Part shown: positions 51,589 through 58,993 of the stretch, piece after piece
How positions within the stretch are numbered: the first letter of the stretch is position 1
Layout of the letters: every line of letters begins with the position of its first letter
Virus record (IMG/VR): IMGVR_UViG_3300031963_014654
Location: 1 to 64,000 of that record
Reading direction: 5' to 3' (one strand)
DNA length: 64,000 bases
From: a virus
Notes under the pieces: model-generated
What the model was told of the DNA's origin: nothing
Databases searched by the model: none
The model's input: only the letters and a program-made list of their open reading frames with translations
Program-made: the position numbers and the translations under genes

Positions 51589-52323
51589 TTATTTTTGTTT
51601 ATAGGTTTGAATTAATTGATTGATTTTTTCGGTATAATTTTTTGTATTGAAATGACTATTTGCATGAATGCGGTGGTCCACTAACTTTTGGTTTATGTTA
51701 GTGAATTTAGCATCGGTATAACGCATAATGCGTAGCCATAAATCATAATCTTCTATTCCATCAAGTTCGGGATTGTATGGAAATTGTTCCATTAAATTGG
51801 CACGAATAAGTGCGCTGCAATTTACAATTGGGTTGTGGCCATTGTAGGCATCTTCTACTATTTTATCGTGCAAAAATGGGCGTGGGCGTGGATTTATTTC
51901 TATTTCTTTGCTTTGTGCATCAATATAATAACAATCGGTACCAATAACATCGTATGCATTGGCGTATTTTAATTGTTCTTCCAGCTTTGTTGGATGCCAT
52001 ACATCATCTGCATCTTGGATTGCAAACCATTGTGCTTTTGGAAGCGAATATAAATTTTCTGAATATTGTAGTAGCAAATTAGATATAAAATTTAATGCAT
52101 CTGATTTATTATCACAAGTTCCCATTGTAAAATCTTTAATTTTACCTGGATTATTTAAACGATATTCATCAACAATTTTTTGAGTATTGTCGGTGCATCC
52201 GTTTAACGCAACAATAAGATTAAAATTTTGGTGGGTTTGGTTTAGAACGCTTTCAATAGCTTGCCTAATGTAGCGTTCGCCATTACGAACCGCTAAAAGC
52301 ACATATACATGATTATTTCCCAT
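51589..52323 (-). CDS. GT2-family glycosyltransferase
   Basis: Start at 52323 (MGNNHVYVLL) used; a longer frame adds 17 residues without conserved features. The product has 244 residues. VYVLLAVRNGERYIRQAIES, then ALNGCTDNTQKI, WFAIQDADDVWHPTKLEEQL (DxDD metal site), and EDYDLWLRIM are typical of GT2. It would transfer a sugar from a nucleotide donor. The acceptor is unknown. Confidence 0.87.
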   Translation of the reverse strand: MGNNHVYVLLAVRNGERYIRQAIESVLNQTHQNFNLIVALNGCTDNTQKIVDEYRLNNPGKIKDFTMGTCDNKSDALNFISNLLLQYSENLYSLPKAQWFAIQDADDVWHPTKLEEQLKYANAYDVIGTDCYYIDAQSKEIEINPRPRPFLHDKIVEDAYNGHNPIVNCSALIRANLMEQFPYNPELDGIEDYDLWLRIMRYTDAKFTNINQKLVDHRIHANSHFNTKNYTEKINQLIQTYKQK

Positions 52324-52408
52324 TTTTTGTTTGTAAATTTTAGGCAATATTAAACCTTTATTTGTAATATGCAAACTTTATTTTAATTTACTTATTAACA
52401 ATTAAATG

Positions 52409-53197
52409 TTAATTACGGTAATAATTGGTTCCTTTTGCTGCTTTATCTTTATCTACAAATATAATTTTGGGCGTAAATGGTGGTTCTATTGCCCAACGCT
52501 GTTTAATGTATTCTTGGTTTTCCATCCAAAGTTCGTACATGTATGGGTTAAGTTTACCAGGTTCGTGCTCGCAATAATGGTAGGTTGGTGGTAGAATTTT
52601 CACCAAAGGTTCATTATTACACACAAATTTATTAATTGCTGATTCATCGTGCCAAATTGGTGTAATTCCAGCAAATTTATCGTTTTGAATGTATAAAAAC
52701 ATTAATGCGCACATAGCTTTAAAATTATACGTTTGACCTCCATAAAATCCGCCTCCTACATAGATTGTTGGCTTGTGAGCAAAGCATGATGAATTGGCGT
52801 TTGTTTCGAATGGTGCTGCATCTGTTCTGTTTATGTATGCGCCATGTGCAACACAAACAATATGGTGCTTACATATTAAAGGAGTGATTTCGGAAGCAAA
52901 ATAAGCATCGGCATCTATTGCAAAACAATGTGTAAATTTTTCGTAGTGATTAAAATCGGAAAGGTATTTTGAATAAAAATACGAACGCCACATGGATGCT
53001 TCTGGGAATGGCTTATGCTCTACTTCGATGTATTCAATATCTCTTTTTGTTTCGGGCAAAGGTGTTGCTATATCGGAAACAAATATAACGTAAACAACTT
53101 CCTGCTGTGGCAAAAAATATTGATCGGCCGATTCGATTAATTTTGGAAGAAACTCGGTGTATTTGCCGGTTGCTGTAATAAATAGTGCTATTTTCAT
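52409..53197 (-). CDS. GT6-family (ABO-like) glycosyltransferase
   Basis: This gene encodes 262 residues. HCFAIDADAYFASE is the DxD site, YVGGGFYGGQTYNF the acceptor loop, ITPIWHDESAINKF the WHDES motif. This ordered set is that of GT6, the histo-blood-group ABO family, which transfers galactose or N-acetylgalactosamine in alpha linkage. A few bacteria and phages have such a gene. A possible product is an ABO-like cap on the virus or host glycan. Confidence 0.85.
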   Translation of the reverse strand: MKIALFITATGKYTEFLPKLIESADQYFLPQQEVVYVIFVSDIATPLPETKRDIEYIEVEHKPFPEASMWRSYFYSKYLSDFNHYEKFTHCFAIDADAYFASEITPLICKHHIVCVAHGAYINRTDAAPFETNANSSCFAHKPTIYVGGGFYGGQTYNFKAMCALMFLYIQNDKFAGITPIWHDESAINKFVCNNEPLVKILPPTYHYCEHEPGKLNPYMYELWMENQEYIKQRWAIEPPFTPKIIFVDKDKAAKGTNYYRN

Positions 53198-53754
53198 TTT
53201 ATTAAAGAAAGTGTTTTTGGTATTCCGTTTTTAAAAAAGAATGTAGTAGTCCAACCTGTATAAGTAAATCCGTATTTGTCGGGTTCGTGTTGGTATGTTT
53301 CTATTCGTTGAAAACTATTCATTAAATTTTTTCCTGGTGCATAATACTCGCGTTCGGAATTATCCAATATTAAAACTCCATTTTTGGCTAAATATGGCAA
53401 TGCGGATTGAATACATGCTGCACGATTGCGCCCATCTACCAAAATAATATCGTATTTATCCCCAATTTTAGCTGCTTCGGCAATAGCATCGTGGTAAGAT
53501 TGCTCCCTGCGCATTAACATACCATCTTGAGGCTTTGCTAAAAAACTTTTAGCTTGTTTGGTAATCTCATCCCACCATTGTGTATCGTGCTCCACAGAAT
53601 GCAGCACTTTTACATTTTTTTGCTTTAAAAACCAAATGGTGCTTGCTCCCATTCCGTATTCGAAAATACGCAAATCTTTGCCATTATCAATTATTTTTTG
53701 AAGTATTCGATTAGCTTCTTCGGTAAGCCATGGTTCGGTGCGTAGTTGGTCCAT
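53194..53754 (-). CDS. class I SAM-dependent methyltransferase
   Basis: This gene encodes 186 residues. RIFEYGMGASTIWFLKQKNV is motif I, HSVEHDTQWW motif II, YDIILVDGRNRAACIQSALP motif IV region and LILDNSE motif V. The start is inside the end of the integrase gene, in another frame (44-bp overlap). Substrate unknown; next to a GT6 gene. Confidence 0.8.
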   Translation of the reverse strand: MDQLRTEPWLTEEANRILQKIIDNGKDLRIFEYGMGASTIWFLKQKNVKVLHSVEHDTQWWDEITKQAKSFLAKPQDGMLMRREQSYHDAIAEAAKIGDKYDIILVDGRNRAACIQSALPYLAKNGVLILDNSEREYYAPGKNLMNSFQRIETYQHEPDKYGFTYTGWTTTFFFKNGIPKTLSLIK

Positions 53755-54592
53755 TTGAGTTTAAATTTATATGTGATATTGGAGTTTGTATTTTGCTAAT
53801 TGTATTGTGGCTCAAATGTAAGTAAATATTTGTTGTTTTTACATTGTTGTGCCCTAATAATCGTTGTATTAAATTAATATCTGTACCATATTCTACCATG
53901 TGCGTAGCACTTGTGTGGCGAATAAGGTGAGCATATATTCGCTTATTGCAAATTCCGGCTTTATCGGCCAATTGTTTTAAAACTTGGTTTACGCTGCTTT
54001 CGGTATATTGAATATCAAATTGGCCATTTAACACATACGTTTGGGATTTGTATTGATAATAATATGTTTCCAACAATTTTATTAAATCGGGATCAAGTGG
54101 AACTTGCCTATCTTTTTTGCCTTTTGCTTGAATGATATTTATTATCATTCTACTACGATCAATGTGTTGCCATTTAAGGTTTATTAATTCGGAAACACGT
54201 AAGCTGCAGGAGTAAAGTAGCGATAATATTACTTTGTGCTTTAGGTTTGCACATACATCAAACATTTTTTGTATTTCCTGTACCGACAAAACGATTGGTA
54301 ATTTTTTGTCTTTTTTAGAAAAAGGAATTTTTTCTAATTTAATGGGCATTCCAACTGTTATTGAATAAAAGGATTTTATTGCACATAGTTTATGGTTACG
54401 TGTATTTATTGTTGGAAACGTTAATAGCCATTCTTTAATTTTTTGCGTTGAAATTGCTTTTGGCTCTGTTTCGCTGCTAAAATATTTTAAGAATGTTCCA
54501 ACCGAACACAAATAGTTTTCTTGCGTTCGCTCACTTGGATATTTTAACTTACAATCTGTCGAATATTTATCATACCATTTTCGAAATTCCAT
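53711..54592 (-). CDS. tyrosine recombinase (XerC/D-like)
   Basis: This gene encodes 293 residues. An N-terminal SAM-like core-binding domain (about 5-85) is followed by the catalytic domain: YSCSLRVSELINLKW (first Arg), HLIRHTSATHMVEYG (H-x-x-R), LLGHNNVKTTNIYLHLS (His and Tyr nucleophile). The extra integron-integrase insert was not seen. It has an AAGGAGGT Shine-Dalgarno, unlike other genes here. It abuts three methyltransferase genes with attC-like spacers, and its last ~15 codons run over the next gene. It is the likely mover of that array. Confidence 0.9.
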   Translation of the reverse strand: MEFRKWYDKYSTDCKLKYPSERTQENYLCSVGTFLKYFSSETEPKAISTQKIKEWLLTFPTINTRNHKLCAIKSFYSITVGMPIKLEKIPFSKKDKKLPIVLSVQEIQKMFDVCANLKHKVILSLLYSCSLRVSELINLKWQHIDRSRMIINIIQAKGKKDRQVPLDPDLIKLLETYYYQYKSQTYVLNGQFDIQYTESSVNQVLKQLADKAGICNKRIYAHLIRHTSATHMVEYGTDINLIQRLLGHNNVKTTNIYLHLSHNTISKIQTPISHINLNSNGPTTHRTMAYRRS

Positions 54593-54597
54593 TTTGG

Positions 54598-54605
54598 ACC
54601 TCCTT
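54598..54605 (-). promoter_or_regulatory. unusual strong Shine-Dalgarno before the integrase
   Basis: AAGGAGGT on the minus strand lies 5-6 bp before the integrase ATG. The other starts I checked have only A-rich leaders, as expected for Bacteroidetes. It fixes the start at 54592 and hints that the integrase came from another background. Confidence 0.8.
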
Positions 54606-54643
54606 GTTTTATTGTTGTTTTAGACTGTTTTATCTATATAGTA

Positions 54644-54666
54644 GTTAGGTGCAAGTTTTAAAACCC
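54644..54666. repeat. array site A, inverted core of the first cassette
   Basis: GTTAGGTG, 3 bases, then GTTTTAAAAC. The mirror image lies at 55594-55615 (GTTTTAAAAC, 4 bases, CACCTAAC), so the 54683-55543 gene is enclosed by inverted repeats. On the minus strand ACCTAAC matches the attC core RYYYAAC. Confidence 0.65.
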
Positions 54667-54682
54667 TACCCACCTGTGTTTA

Positions 54683-55543
54683 TCAAACTAAGTGGTTAAA
54701 AATGTGTTCTATTACAGGTACAGTCCATCCGTTTCCTAGTAAATGGTATCTTTTACCACTTGCCACACCATTTGTATAATCTAAAGTAACCCCTTGTAAT
54801 ATCTCACACTCATTTTCTGTTAATTTTCTAAGCCCTTTTTTCATCTTAACTATATTAGTAGCTGACCTATCGCATCTAAACGAATGTGGTGTTATGCAAT
54901 TAGCTCTATTGTATTTTATTGATTTATTATAAAAATCAACAACTTCAATAGTATTTCCACTTTCTAAATATCTACAATTATCGTAATGTTTTATCTGATG
55001 TTCTTTACAGTAATATTTTTCATCTACATTTTCTAACAATACATTATCTATATAATATTGCTTAGTTATTATGTTTTCTAAAGGAATATTTGTCCAATAA
55101 TATCTTTCTCTATTTTGTGCGGTAAAATTATTTGAATTTATTAAAACGCCTTTTACTCCTAAAAAATTATCTAAATCCAATTTACTTTTTTCTTTCATTT
55201 TTACATTTTCTAATAAAAAGTATTTAGGATTAGTTTCTTTTAAAATTCTTAGGTATTCATAAAATAGTTTTGATTTATCACCGTCTAATTCCTTACGTTC
55301 AAATTTTAAACTTGAAAAATCCTGACAGGGTGAGCCTCCAATAAGTAAATCAATTTTAGGTAAATCAATTGACTTTACATCAATAACGCTTCCGATATGT
55401 TTTGTATTTGGATAGTTTTTTTTAGTTATGAAAATAGCATCTTTATCAATTTCACTCGCAAAATAATTATCTACTTTGATTCCTAAATTATTTAAAGCTA
55501 TTTGTCCACAACTCATTCCATCAAATAAACTAAGTACATTCAT
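54683..55543 (-). CDS. C5-cytosine DNA methyltransferase
   Basis: This gene encodes 286 residues. VLSLFDGMSCGQIAL is motif I, LLIGGSPCQDFSSLKF the catalytic Pro-Cys motif IV, YFLLENVKMK motif VI (ENV), NAQNRERYYW-like motif VIII (FTAQNRERYYWTN), and YHLLGNGWTVPVIEHI motif X. All main motifs are present, so it is probably active. It would methylate cytosine at an unknown site. It is the first cassette after the integrase. Confidence 0.92.
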   Translation of the reverse strand: MNVLSLFDGMSCGQIALNNLGIKVDNYFASEIDKDAIFITKKNYPNTKHIGSVIDVKSIDLPKIDLLIGGSPCQDFSSLKFERKELDGDKSKLFYEYLRILKETNPKYFLLENVKMKEKSKLDLDNFLGVKGVLINSNNFTAQNRERYYWTNIPLENIITKQYYIDNVLLENVDEKYYCKEHQIKHYDNCRYLESGNTIEVVDFYNKSIKYNRANCITPHSFRCDRSATNIVKMKKGLRKLTENECEILQGVTLDYTNGVASGKRYHLLGNGWTVPVIEHIFNHLV

Positions 55544-55593
55544 TTTGTTTTAATTTTAAATTATATGTTTTACATTCCAATTTGCACTCCTTC

Positions 55594-55664
55594 GTTTTAA
55601 AACCAGACACCTAACCGCACCTAATAAACAGCAAGCCGATTTATTAGCTGCAAACCGTTAGCAG
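55594..55664. repeat. array site B, attC-like palindrome
   Basis: Contains the inverted core CACCTAAC, then a 12-bp stem with one mismatch (55617-55628 with 55640-55651) around a short loop, then CCGTTAGCAG at 55655-55664. On the minus strand the order is GCTAAC, stem, loop, stem, GTTAGGT, as in attC. Confidence 0.6.
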
Positions 55665-55670
55665 AAAGCA

Positions 55671-56372
55671 CTACACTACTGCTAAAATTGAACTTTCGAT
55701 TATTTCTTGACATAATTCTTTTGGTATTTTTGAACGGTTAAAACTTCCTTTTTTGCCTTGCGTTCCTGTTTTCGATCCTCTTGGTGCAGGTTGATGATGA
55801 CAATTTTTGTTTCCGTTGTGGCACATTGGTCTTGGTTGCCATACTTCGCTATTTGTCCATATATCCGTTGGCTTTGCTCTATCGTCGCCATAAGTACAAT
55901 ACCAAACCGTATGCCTTTTAAATCTTTGCATAAATGGCATTTTACGCATCATTCCTCTTGGGTTTTCAATAAAGAATACCATTTTAGGATTAATCAAAAG
56001 CCATTCATCGATTAGGCTAATAAAGTGTTGGTTTACTGCATCGCATTTTTTAGCGTATTCGCTTTTTGGATCTGTTCCATTTCGGTGTGTGCTTATTGCT
56101 GCAATAGTGTAAGTTGTGCAATCAGGAGAAGCCCAAACAACATCTGGAATAAATGGCACATCTTTAGTTTGTAATTCTTCAATATCAATGGCTAAATCTA
56201 TTTTATCAAACTTTTGCCAATCAATACTAAAAACATTCATCCCTTTTGCTTCGGCTACACTTCCAACGGATCGAGAACCAGCGAATAATTCTACTAAATT
56301 ACCCGTGCCATCTGCTAACATCGGTTTGGCAAAATTGCCGTTTGGTGCTTCTATTGAACTTTTATCTATCAT
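55671..56372 (-). CDS. C5-methyltransferase-like phage protein
   Basis: This gene encodes 233 residues. LVELFAGSRSVGSVAEAKGM is the SAM motif, VWASPDCTTYTIAAIS holds a Pro-(Asp)-Cys motif in place of PC, and FFIENPRGMMRKM resembles the ENPxG motif of phage cytosine methyltransferases. The PDC rather than PC spelling is usual in this branch. Target base and site unknown. It sits between sites B and C. Confidence 0.75.
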   Translation of the reverse strand: MIDKSSIEAPNGNFAKPMLADGTGNLVELFAGSRSVGSVAEAKGMNVFSIDWQKFDKIDLAIDIEELQTKDVPFIPDVVWASPDCTTYTIAAISTHRNGTDPKSEYAKKCDAVNQHFISLIDEWLLINPKMVFFIENPRGMMRKMPFMQRFKRHTVWYCTYGDDRAKPTDIWTNSEVWQPRPMCHNGNKNCHHQPAPRGSKTGTQGKKGSFNRSKIPKELCQEIIESSILAVV

Positions 56373-56399
56373 TTGAACATTTGTTTTTTAATTAAACTT

Positions 56400-56441
56400 T
56401 TGGGAACGGCAACTTCGCCAAGCCGATAACCGTTATGTGCC
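56400..56441. repeat. array site C, attC-like palindrome
   Basis: AACGG and CCGTT (56405-56409, 56430-56434) with an inner CGGC/GCCG pair form a hairpin, and GTTATGTGCC ends it at 56432-56441. GGCACATAAC, its exact inverse, is at 56999-57008 beyond the MT-A70 gene. Confidence 0.58.
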
Positions 56442-56443
56442 AT

Positions 56444-56968
56444 TTAAAGAGCGACACTACTCTCAACTTCATTGCCCCAAACATCCCAACCATCGGGTTT
56501 TATTCGGGCAAATAGTTCAATCCTGTCTTTTCCGAAAATCTCTATCATCTCTCTTATCTCTTTTGGTTTTTCTGAATGTCTTAATTTTTTTGAACTTATC
56601 TGAATAAGTGTTGGTATAGTTTTCCGTTTTGGGAATTTAGGTAAATTACCTTTTCTGCCAACTAATAGAAATTCAGTTCTGTGATGGAATCCGTATAAGC
56701 ACAATCCATTCATTTTATCCCAAGTAATAGTTCTTTGATAGTTAAATCCCCATTCTTCCATAACTTCAAATGCTTGTCTTAAATATCCTTGTGTTGTCCA
56801 CAAAAACAAAATACTATCATCTTTTGCCAACATTTCCACATTCAAATTTTTTATATCCTCTATTTTCATCATCGGATATGAATGTTCTATCTGATTTGGT
56901 CTTGTTTTTCTTTTAAACATTTTTACATCCCAAGCAGGGTCGGCATATATTACATCGTATTTCTTCAT
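56444..56968 (-). CDS. MT-A70-family adenine methyltransferase
   Basis: This gene encodes 174 residues. DVIYADPAWDVKMF carries the catalytic D-P-x-W motif, SILFLWTTQGYLRQAFEVME and RTITWDKMNG, then HRTEFLLVGRKG follow. Common in phages as N6-adenine DNA (or RNA) methyltransferases. It is the third cassette, enclosed by GTTATGTGCC and its inverse. Confidence 0.88.
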   Translation of the reverse strand: MKKYDVIYADPAWDVKMFKRKTRPNQIEHSYPMMKIEDIKNLNVEMLAKDDSILFLWTTQGYLRQAFEVMEEWGFNYQRTITWDKMNGLCLYGFHHRTEFLLVGRKGNLPKFPKRKTIPTLIQISSKKLRHSEKPKEIREMIEIFGKDRIELFARIKPDGWDVWGNEVESSVAL

Positions 56969-56996
56969 ATTTCTAAATTAAATTCGTAAATAAAAA

Positions 56997-57100
56997 ACGG
57001 CACATAACACGGTATATAAGCAAGTTTGCCATTAAGTTTGTGGGTAATTTGAAACATTCTGCAAGGCAAACCTGCTCATATACCCATCCGTTATATCCCC
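56997..57100. repeat. array site D, long attC-like palindrome
   Basis: A 104-bp imperfect palindrome. TATATAAGCAAGTTTGCC (57013-57030) pairs with GGCAAACCTGCTCATATA (57065-57082) with mismatches. The outer ends are ACGGCACATAAC and CCGTTATATCC. The stop codon of the upstream gene lies within its outer end. This is the clearest attC-like structure of the array. Confidence 0.65.
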
Positions 57101-57510
57101 TTAATCAAATCGGCTACATTTTTCCAATCATTTGGTGATGCTGTGCTTTTGTTTTTATATAATTGGCGCAATACATTTAAAGTGTTATTAACCCTATCTT
57201 TTTTGGTATTATTGCTTTCATTATTTTTAACAGGCAAATTATCTGTTAAATCCCATTCTATGCAAATTCTACCGGTAACGCTGCATTTCTTTTCACCTTT
57301 TTCATAAATAACGCCTAATTCTCTTAACTCTGTGAACCTTGCTCTTGCTTGTGAAAAAATATTTTTCGAATTTAAACTATTTTGCATTGCCTCCGAACTT
57401 GTGCAAGGAGCATGTTGATATATCAATTCATAAACTTCTAGCCTGCGTTTTGTAAGCAAACCTTCGTTTTTTATTTGATTGTAACAATCAATGGATGTTT
57501 GTCTTGCCAT
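57091..57510 (-). CDS. winged-helix phage protein
   Basis: This gene encodes 139 residues. The core EVYELIYQHAPCTSSEAMQN, then QARARFTELRELGVIYEKGE, is a winged helix-turn-helix as in phage regulators and replication accessories. Its stop codon forms part of array site D. Regulatory role inferred. Confidence 0.68.
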   Translation of the reverse strand: MARQTSIDCYNQIKNEGLLTKRRLEVYELIYQHAPCTSSEAMQNSLNSKNIFSQARARFTELRELGVIYEKGEKKCSVTGRICIEWDLTDNLPVKNNESNNTKKDRVNNTLNVLRQLYKNKSTASPNDWKNVADLIKGI

Positions 57511-57514
57511 TTTT

Positions 57515-57814
57515 TTATTTATTTTGATTGTTATTTTTCATTTCGGCCATTTCGTTAAGTTTTTGCTGGAACTTACTTACTTTTAATACCTTTTTTGGCG
57601 TTTCTGTGGCTGCAGGTTCATTTTCTTGTTCCTGGTTAATTTTCCATACATAGTATGTTTTAAAATCGCTATCGGAAGTATTTAGTATGTTGCACCAAAA
57701 TTGAGCAATCCATTTGAACTTGAATTTTGTTGGATTGTGATTTTTGGGCTTACAAAACAACCAAAAACGTACTGATCCGTATGTGAATATTCCGTTGTAT
57801 TTTATTATGTGCAT
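57515..57814 (-). CDS. hypothetical protein
   Basis: This gene encodes 99 residues. Trp-rich N-terminal half (FKFKWIAQFWCNILN), Lys/Gln-rich tail. No family is recognised. It follows the structured RNA region. Confidence 0.5.
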   Translation of the reverse strand: MHIIKYNGIFTYGSVRFWLFCKPKNHNPTKFKFKWIAQFWCNILNTSDSDFKTYYVWKINQEQENEPAATETPKKVLKVSKFQQKLNEMAEMKNNNQNK

Positions 57815-57829
57815 ATTTTACAATTTTTA

Positions 57830-57963
57830 TATAAAAACAAAGCATCCCGAAACGGCTAGGTAAACAATAGTGGAAATGGGAAACCACACATGAAAACCAT
57901 CGCCAATTTCGGGATGCTTCTTATTTCGTTACAGTTCAAATTTCCCATTTTTTGAATGTTTAA
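57830..57963 (-). ncRNA. structured RNA (leader or small RNA)
   Basis: On the minus strand: a perfect 13-bp stem AAGCATCCCGAAA/TTTCGGGATGCTT (57907-57919 with 57840-57852) followed by TTTGTTTTTATAT, typical of a terminator. Inside it GTGG/CCAC closes a 10-base loop (57874-57883) whose sequence TTTCCCATTT is complementary to AAATGGGAAA just upstream (57941-57950), allowing a pseudoknot or switch. A promoter sits at the 5' end. Either a terminated small RNA of about 130 nt or a riboregulator controlling the genes downstream. Confidence 0.6.
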
Positions 57964-57969
57964 CCGTGG

Positions 57970-58000
57970 CAAATATAATGGTTTATTTTATACTTGCAAA
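57970..58000 (-). promoter_or_regulatory. Bacteroidetes-type promoter of the structured RNA
   Basis: On the minus strand TTTG at 58000-57997, 19 bp, TATATTTG at 57977-57970. Expected start near 57963. A second TAAATTTG overlaps the -33 element (58004-57997). It serves the RNA and perhaps the two genes beyond it. Confidence 0.72.
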
Positions 58001-58016
58001 TTTATTTTATAAACAC

Positions 58017-58169
58017 TTATGCCATGCCCGATTTTTTCAAATCAAGCTCATACTGCAATTTGCGGTATTTGTGGCCTTGGTGTATATTCCAAATGCTTAA
58101 TGCAAAAAATGCTACTGTTAGCAATGTAATTGCTGTTTGCATTCGTTTATGTTCGAGTAAATTTACCAT
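58017..58169 (-). CDS. 50-residue membrane protein
   Basis: ATG 58169, TAA 58019-58017. A span at about 10-29 (QTAITLLTVAFFALSIWNI) is followed by a basic tail (HKYRKLQYELDLKKS). It overlaps the upstream stop by 7 bp. This topology resembles phage spanins/Rz-like or small accessory lysis proteins, which is only a guess. Confidence 0.62.
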   Translation of the reverse strand: MVNLLEHKRMQTAITLLTVAFFALSIWNIHQGHKYRKLQYELDLKKSGMA

Positions 58170-58402
58170 CTTTTTGCTGGGCAATATTGTTTTTTTAATG
58201 TTTGCTTTTCACTTAATATACAACCACATAATTTTATTACTTTGCCATTGTAATTAACATAGTTACCTGTTATTGGTGTTCCGCACCATTTACCATTTTT
58301 GAAGCTACATGTATTGCATTGTGCTTTACGAAAATTAATAACGGCTTGACTTGCTAATTCATCATTAGTAAGTACTTTAACTATGTTGGCTATTGTTCCC
58401 AT
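58163..58402 (-). CDS. Cys-rich phage-type protein
   Basis: This gene encodes 79 residues. QCNTCSFKNGKWCGTPITGN with CGCILSEK and YCP suggests a zinc-binding fold with seven Cys. Similar small proteins occur in phage genomes next to holin-like genes. Role unknown. Confidence 0.6.
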   Translation of the reverse strand: MGTIANIVKVLTNDELASQAVINFRKAQCNTCSFKNGKWCGTPITGNYVNYNGKVIKLCGCILSEKQTLKKQYCPAKRW

Positions 58403-58634
58403 TGCGGCTTTTCTTTTCGGCTTTGCGTTTGCTTAAATAGCTAAATAACGATGCAACAGCAACACTACTACCTGCCAACAGTCCTACATCTTTAATTATT
58501 ACGCCAATAAATTCGGCAACTTCAGTTGATTCGGGAATATTTATCATAGCAATTAAGCCTGTGGTAATTGAACTTAACAATCCAGATACTCCAGGATGCT
58601 CAATTATTGCATTGGCAAGTTGTTTAAAAATCAT
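58377..58634 (-). CDS. holin-like membrane protein (candidate)
   Basis: Start at 58634 (MIFKQLANAI), 22 bp after the promoter -7 box, preferred to an ATG upstream within it. The product has 85 residues with two possible spans (about 15-33 and 42-65) and a basic end (SKRKAEKKSRN). The two-span, basic-tail layout is that of class II holins. No sequence match is certain. Confidence 0.55.
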   Translation of the reverse strand: MIFKQLANAIIEHPGVSGLLSSITTGLIAMINIPESTEVAEFIGVIIKDVGLLAGSSVAVASLFSYLSKRKAEKKSRNGNNSQHS

Positions 58635-58655
58635 ATTTTTGTTTTGCGTTTGATG

Positions 58656-58687
58656 CAAAGTTAAGTATTTTTTTATTTGTTTACAAA
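58656..58687 (-). promoter_or_regulatory. Bacteroidetes-type promoter of the holin-like gene
   Basis: On the minus strand TTTG at 58687-58684, 20 bp, TAACTTTG at 58663-58656. It overlaps the 3' end of the upstream gene. Confidence 0.68.
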
Positions 58688-58993
58688 TATTTCGTAAATG
58701 GGCACCAAATCAACAGATAATTTGTTTTCGTCATTTATTTTTTTTAACCCTTCGCGAATTTCGTTTAATTCTAATTCACTAAATTCTATTAAAAAAGTTG
58801 CTTTTGATCCTTTTTCGTTCCATCTTAATTGTGGTCCAAATTCAGTTATTTCAAAATCTTTTAATTCTTTTTGTGTTAATTGGCATTTTTTTGTAATGTC
58901 TTTATTGATAATCATTTGTGAGTAATTACCTTCTTTTTTCAATACGCCTGGAATCATTAAACGATCCAACAATGTTAATTTGATTTTTTTCAT
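58673..58993 (-). CDS. hypothetical phage-like protein
   Basis: This gene encodes 106 residues, charged. KIKLTLLDRLMIPGVLKKEGNYSQMI and later LRWNEKG resemble a small family seen in phages. Ends EIFVNK. Role unknown. Confidence 0.52.
   Translation of the reverse strand: MKKIKLTLLDRLMIPGVLKKEGNYSQMIINKDITKKCQLTQKELKDFEITEFGPQLRWNEKGSKATFLIEFSELELNEIREGLKKINDENKLSVDLVPIYEIFVNK

Larger units (their letters stand above)
54593..57100 (-). mobile_element. integron-like cassette array of DNA methyltransferases
   Basis: Three genes, each for a DNA methyltransferase, stand in the same direction with palindromic spacers at about 54640, 55600, 56420 and 57040. Each gene is flanked by short inverted core motifs (GTTAGGTG/CACCTAAC, GTTATGTGCC/GGCACATAAC). 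The spacers fold as hairpins with unpaired bases. A tyrosine recombinase is adjacent. This is how integron cassettes look, though the sequence motifs are only partly canonical. Confidence 0.6.

Noticed and set aside
53711-54592. Calling the recombinase a classical integron integrase
   Set aside because: The extra motif between the catalytic boxes typical of IntI was not seen, so it is called only XerC/D-like.
57830-57963. Naming the structured RNA as a known riboswitch
   Set aside because: No ligand-binding core I know matches. Only the stems, terminator and loop complementarity can be supported.
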